Assembly (NCBI GenBank): GCA_015679605.1
Contig: JAAAVE010000364.1
Span: forward strand, 1 to 21,243
Source of the DNA: Podila epigama
Taxonomy: Eukaryota; Mortierellomycota; Mortierellomycetes; Mortierellales; Mortierellaceae
Direction of reading: 5' to 3'
DNA: 21,243 nucleotides
Made by a program: the position numbers and the translations under genes. The notes below the pieces were generated by a model. The model made no database searches and was not told where the DNA came from. It saw only the letters and a list, made by a program, of their open reading frames with translations. Below, one piece after another: positions 18,564-21,243 of the stretch (the stretch's first letter is position 1; each line of letters starts with the position of its first letter).

Positions 18564-19833
18564 TTCTCTTTTTTTTTAAAGCGATGTATGGAAATATGGA
18601 GGAATAAAACAGGGGAATTCCGGCAATGTGGAGGAGAAAGGAAAAAAAAAATGAGAAAATGACGACAAGACACCCAGTTTTAAAGGAGGGAAGAAAGGGG
18701 ACCACTGCGCTGAAGGGATACGCTTCGAGAGAAACAGAGAGCCAGAGATGCACATGCAATCAACAACACGCAAGCACTCAACCGTAAACAAAATAGTGTT
18801 TTTTCTGGATATTGCGCCAGCAATTGAGTTTTTAAGGTTATTTTTTTTTTAAGTTGGCGTTGCGTCCACGATTCTTATTGTTATGGTTGTTGCTACTTGT
18901 TGCTGTTTCCGGTCTAGGCTAACATGGCAGTAGCATGGAAAAGGAAAAACATTGCTGGCAGACTCGGCTTCTAAGAAGGGCACATTCCAACCTTTCTTTT
19001 TTTGGTGTAACTCGCGACGGTGGAATCGACTCTAATGACCTTCATCATTTTCCATGAAAGTCGATGGAACATTGCTCAATTCATGCTTTTTGGGCTTTTG
19101 GGCTTTTGGTGGGAGCACAAACTTTTTATCGTCTTTTTTTACTTTGCCGCTTAGCCTCATCGGTATCTGCTGTACGTATTAACATTCTTGGGAAGCTCAT
19201 AGTTCGCGGATATGCTTAAAAGTCCATTTTACATCCTTTTCTATGTGTGCCTTTTTTTTTTTGCTTGTTTGTTCAAAATGACAGGATTTTTGACATTTTT
19301 TTTCTGTAGGAGTGTCAATTGGCTTGTTTGGTTGTTGACAAATGCAACAGGGCTGCGCACAAACTGCGGCACTTTTTCACTTCCATTTGAGGGAGGGGAG
19401 GTTGTTTATCTCTTTGTATTCACGATGACTTTTGTTGACACAGATATTTGACAGACATGGTCAATTGACTTGAGCGCCTAGAATATGGTGACACAGGCAT
19501 ATTCCACAGGCAATCTTTCCGAAAACTTAGATACGGAAGGTGAGATGCAAACACAACGAAAGAAATGACGAGGATTTTCATATCAGATATATAGTTGAAA
19601 AATAATACTTTTCATTCAATCGTGTAATCGTACTCGAAAGTCCATGCATGGACAAAAGACAGCCTTCTGCATTCAAAACATGGTTGGGGTGTGTTGCGTG
19701 AAAGTTTTTACAAAGAGAGCAAAAGGAAAGGGTGAAAAAAAGTTCAGAAAATTTAGAGTCACTCTTATTTTTTTGAAATGATGCGAACATAGGCGCTATT
19801 TATTTCTTATTATTGCGGGAAACTGTAAAAGTT
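18564..19833. other. Upstream region of the arrestin-like gene; no gene seen
   Basis: The first few hundred bases are probably the promoter and 5' leader of the minus-strand arrestin-like gene, with A/T runs next to the start codon. Further right are several poly-T tracts and a short TTTTGGGC tandem repeat near 19087-19106. A 79-codon hydrophobic + frame at 19212-19451 has no recognisable features, and poly-T coding for Phe explains much of it. Confidence 0.5.
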
Positions 19834-20031
19834 TTCGTCTGTCTACCAGACGAATGCCATATTGGCAGCACCTGAATCTACTTCAGAGTGCGTTTTCGGA
19901 CGTTCAAGTGCCTCAGGCCACCTGAAGGCCGTTAACCACATTTGGCCTCCCCTTGGTCATGTTCGAGCTTGCATTGTGGTCTCTATCCATGCTCAGACCT
20001 GAAGACTTGGCCAGACCATGCTGCTCTGGTC
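19834..20031. repeat. Cluster of perfect short inverted repeats (hairpins)
   Basis: Hairpin A: TTCGTCTG (19834-19841) / CAGACGAA (19847-19854), loop TCTAC. Hairpin B: CTGAA (19872-19876) / TTCAG (19882-19886), loop also TCTAC. Hairpin C: GCCTCAGG (19910-19917) / CCTGAAGGC (19921-19929), loop CCA with one bulge. Hairpin D: AGGCC (19926-19930) / GGCCT (19944-19948). Hairpin E: GACCA (20014-20018) / TGGTC (20027-20031). The region is less A/T-homopolymeric than its flanks. It may be a structured RNA, a regulatory element or the end of a small mobile element. Confidence 0.45.
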
Positions 20032-20705
20032 GTAAGCATCTGGACGGTTCCCTCCGCATGATGGTGTTGGCCACATGAGGCTTCGTTTTGTTGGGAGTAC
20101 AAGGCTGAAAGACACCGGGTTGCAGCATTTCGAAGTCCTGAACTCATCCGCATAAAATGTGGGCATGTTTCGCATCCTCGCCTAGACCACAGAAGAAAAT
20201 TCCTGTTAGCAGCACATATGGTTTGTTCAGGAGACCTGATGCTCACTGCTACAGGTGTAATGTACCCGATTCACCAACCGTAGCAATGTAATGGTAACAT
20301 TTGACATTACCGCCGTACCTTCATATGGATGGCTGATGTTCATCGTTGCCTCGAGTCCTAACAAGGTGTGCGCACGAATAGAGGGCACAAGTTTGAGCAA
20401 AGAGAAAATTGGCATTGCTAAAGCGAAAGGTTATAAAGCCAACTCGCCAACTACACCAGCTCGAATAACAGGGCTTACAATAGGACGGATAGGAGCTAGA
20501 TGTATCTGTCGACCAAGGATCTCCGTGGTTCGACTTATTTTTCAATCGTGATGGACATTGACTGTCTCGACATGATGCAGTGGTCAGAGGTTTCTGTCTG
20601 AAGCCACCGTTGTCCCTAACTGGTACGTAAACAAATAAAGTATTAATAACGACTAAAAAAAAGTCATGCTTCTTATTCACATATTCAATGTTGCTCGTCA
20701 TGTTA
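20032..20705. other. Unassigned stretch with weak, broken reading frames (possible decayed coding DNA)
   Basis: Base composition is balanced and coding-like, with few homopolymers until about 20655, but no frame stays open for long. The best are a + frame at 20291-20551 (86 codons) and minus frames at 20321-20701 (126 codons) and 19983-20246 (87 codons). None contains a motif I recognise, and adjacent frames carry several stops. A decayed gene or mobile-element fragment is possible but unproven. Confidence 0.3.
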
Positions 20706-20814
20706 CCTACAAGTCCACGCCCGCCAGGACAAGGACAATTTCAAGCACCCCTTTGAGTATGGGTGCTTGTTATTATGTGTCTGTGAGCGTGTGAGTGAGT
20801 GAGTGTGTTTTTGT

Positions 20815-20890
20815 ACCTGTAGATGTGTTTGTGTGTGTGTTTGCGTGTGTTTGCGTGTGTTGCGTGTTGCGTGTTGCGTGTTGCGTGTTT
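20815..20890 (+). repeat. GT-rich minisatellite with (TGCGTGT)x4
   Basis: After a GT run and two GTGTGTTTGC-type units, four exact heptamers TGCGTGT occupy 20861-20888. Reverse-strand His/Thr-rich frames across it are artefacts of the repeat. Confidence 0.85.
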
Positions 20891-21080
20891 CTTCAAAATG
20901 ACCAAAAAAAGGAACTGAATGTTTTATTTGTGTCGTCTTGTGAAAATGTGCTTCTGATGCCAACAATTGAAAAGGAAAAGGATCAGAGGATTATGATTTT
21001 TCACAGAAGGCTTTGCTTAACTTTGTCGGTAACTGATGGACGCGTACTTTGATGCTTTTTCATCCTACCAAACCACACGA

Positions 21081-21218
21081 CACGTGATTTAATGGCGTAT
21101 CGGAGTCCTGGGCGTATCGAAAACCGCGCAAGTGCTGCTGTAATTCGGCCACTTTTCGGTGACGTCATTTCAGCGCATGCGTGGTAATGGCAGGAAATAA
21201 GTGTGCATGCCAGCACAC
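21081..21218. promoter_or_regulatory. Promoter-like motif group at the right edge
   Basis: Within 140 bp lie CACGTG (21081-21086), a direct repeat GGCGTATCG (21094-21102 and 21111-21119), the perfect CRE palindrome TGACGTCA (21160-21167), and an inverted repeat GTGTGC (21201-21206) / GCACAC (21213-21218). E-box and CRE sites are typical targets of fungal bHLH and ATF/CREB-type bZIP factors. A promoter for a gene beyond the window is a reasonable guess. Confidence 0.35.
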
Positions 21219-21243
21219 ATAGGAAAAGAATAAAAAAAAACTA

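Noticed and set aside
18564-21243. tRNA, 5S rRNA or intact transposase in the right-hand gene desert
   Set aside because: I found no T-arm/D-arm combination, no 5S-like sequence, no catalytic motif and no obvious terminal inverted repeats with target duplication.

Overview
This is nuclear DNA from a fungus, most likely an early-diverging lineage such as Mortierellomycota or Mucoromycota. That placement is inference from gene content and style. I could rebuild three split genes with GT-AG introns of about 100-250 nt. Their protein families are an importin-9/Kap114-type karyopherin, an RSC1/RSC2-like tandem-bromodomain plus BAH protein, and a UIM-bearing tyrosyl-DNA phosphodiesterase. Intergenic and intronic DNA is full of poly-T/poly-A and simple repeats. 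There is no sign of bacterial operons, CRISPR arrays, tRNA or rRNA genes, or an intact transposon.

Layout, left to right. (1) 74-1164, + strand: a probable four-helix membrane protein of unknown function, whose two reading frames must be joined by an unresolved splice or frameshift. (2) 1386-6430, + strand: importin-9-like receptor, 15 exons, 1,024 aa. (3) 6431-7448: spacer with T/GAGTG-rich repeats, a seven-copy octamer array and a long CT-rich leader. (4) 7449-12216, + strand: RSC1/2-like chromatin remodeller subunit, 11 exons, 1,043 aa, with an added C2H2-like finger, an AT-hook and a huge Q/P/H-rich tail. (5) 12557-15557, - strand: Tdp1-family phosphodiesterase with two ubiquitin-interacting motifs, 6 exons, about 775 aa, convergent with gene 4. 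(6) 15558-15751: 194-bp shared promoter between divergent genes. It also carries a short spliced reading frame that would encode a UBZ-like zinc finger. (7) 15752-16720, + strand: mitochondrial MTRFR/Rso55-type GGQ release-factor-like protein. (8) 16740-18563, - strand: alpha-arrestin-like protein with two LPxY motifs, converging on gene 7 with 19 bp between stop codons. (9) 18564-21243: no gene I can support. It holds poly-T tracts, a cluster of inverted repeats near 19.83-20.03 kb, a possibly decayed coding stretch, a heptamer array, and promoter-like motifs (CACGTG, TGACGTCA) at the right edge.

Several genes touch chromatin or DNA: a histone importer family, a nucleosome remodeller and a DNA-protein crosslink repair enzyme. 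In fungi such neighbourhood is usually incidental, and I do not claim a functional cluster. The most unusual items are the finger/AT-hook/Q-rich extension of the RSC-like protein, the UBZ-like frame in the bidirectional promoter, a period-8 array that starts exactly at a 5' splice site, and the hairpin cluster in the right-hand gene desert.
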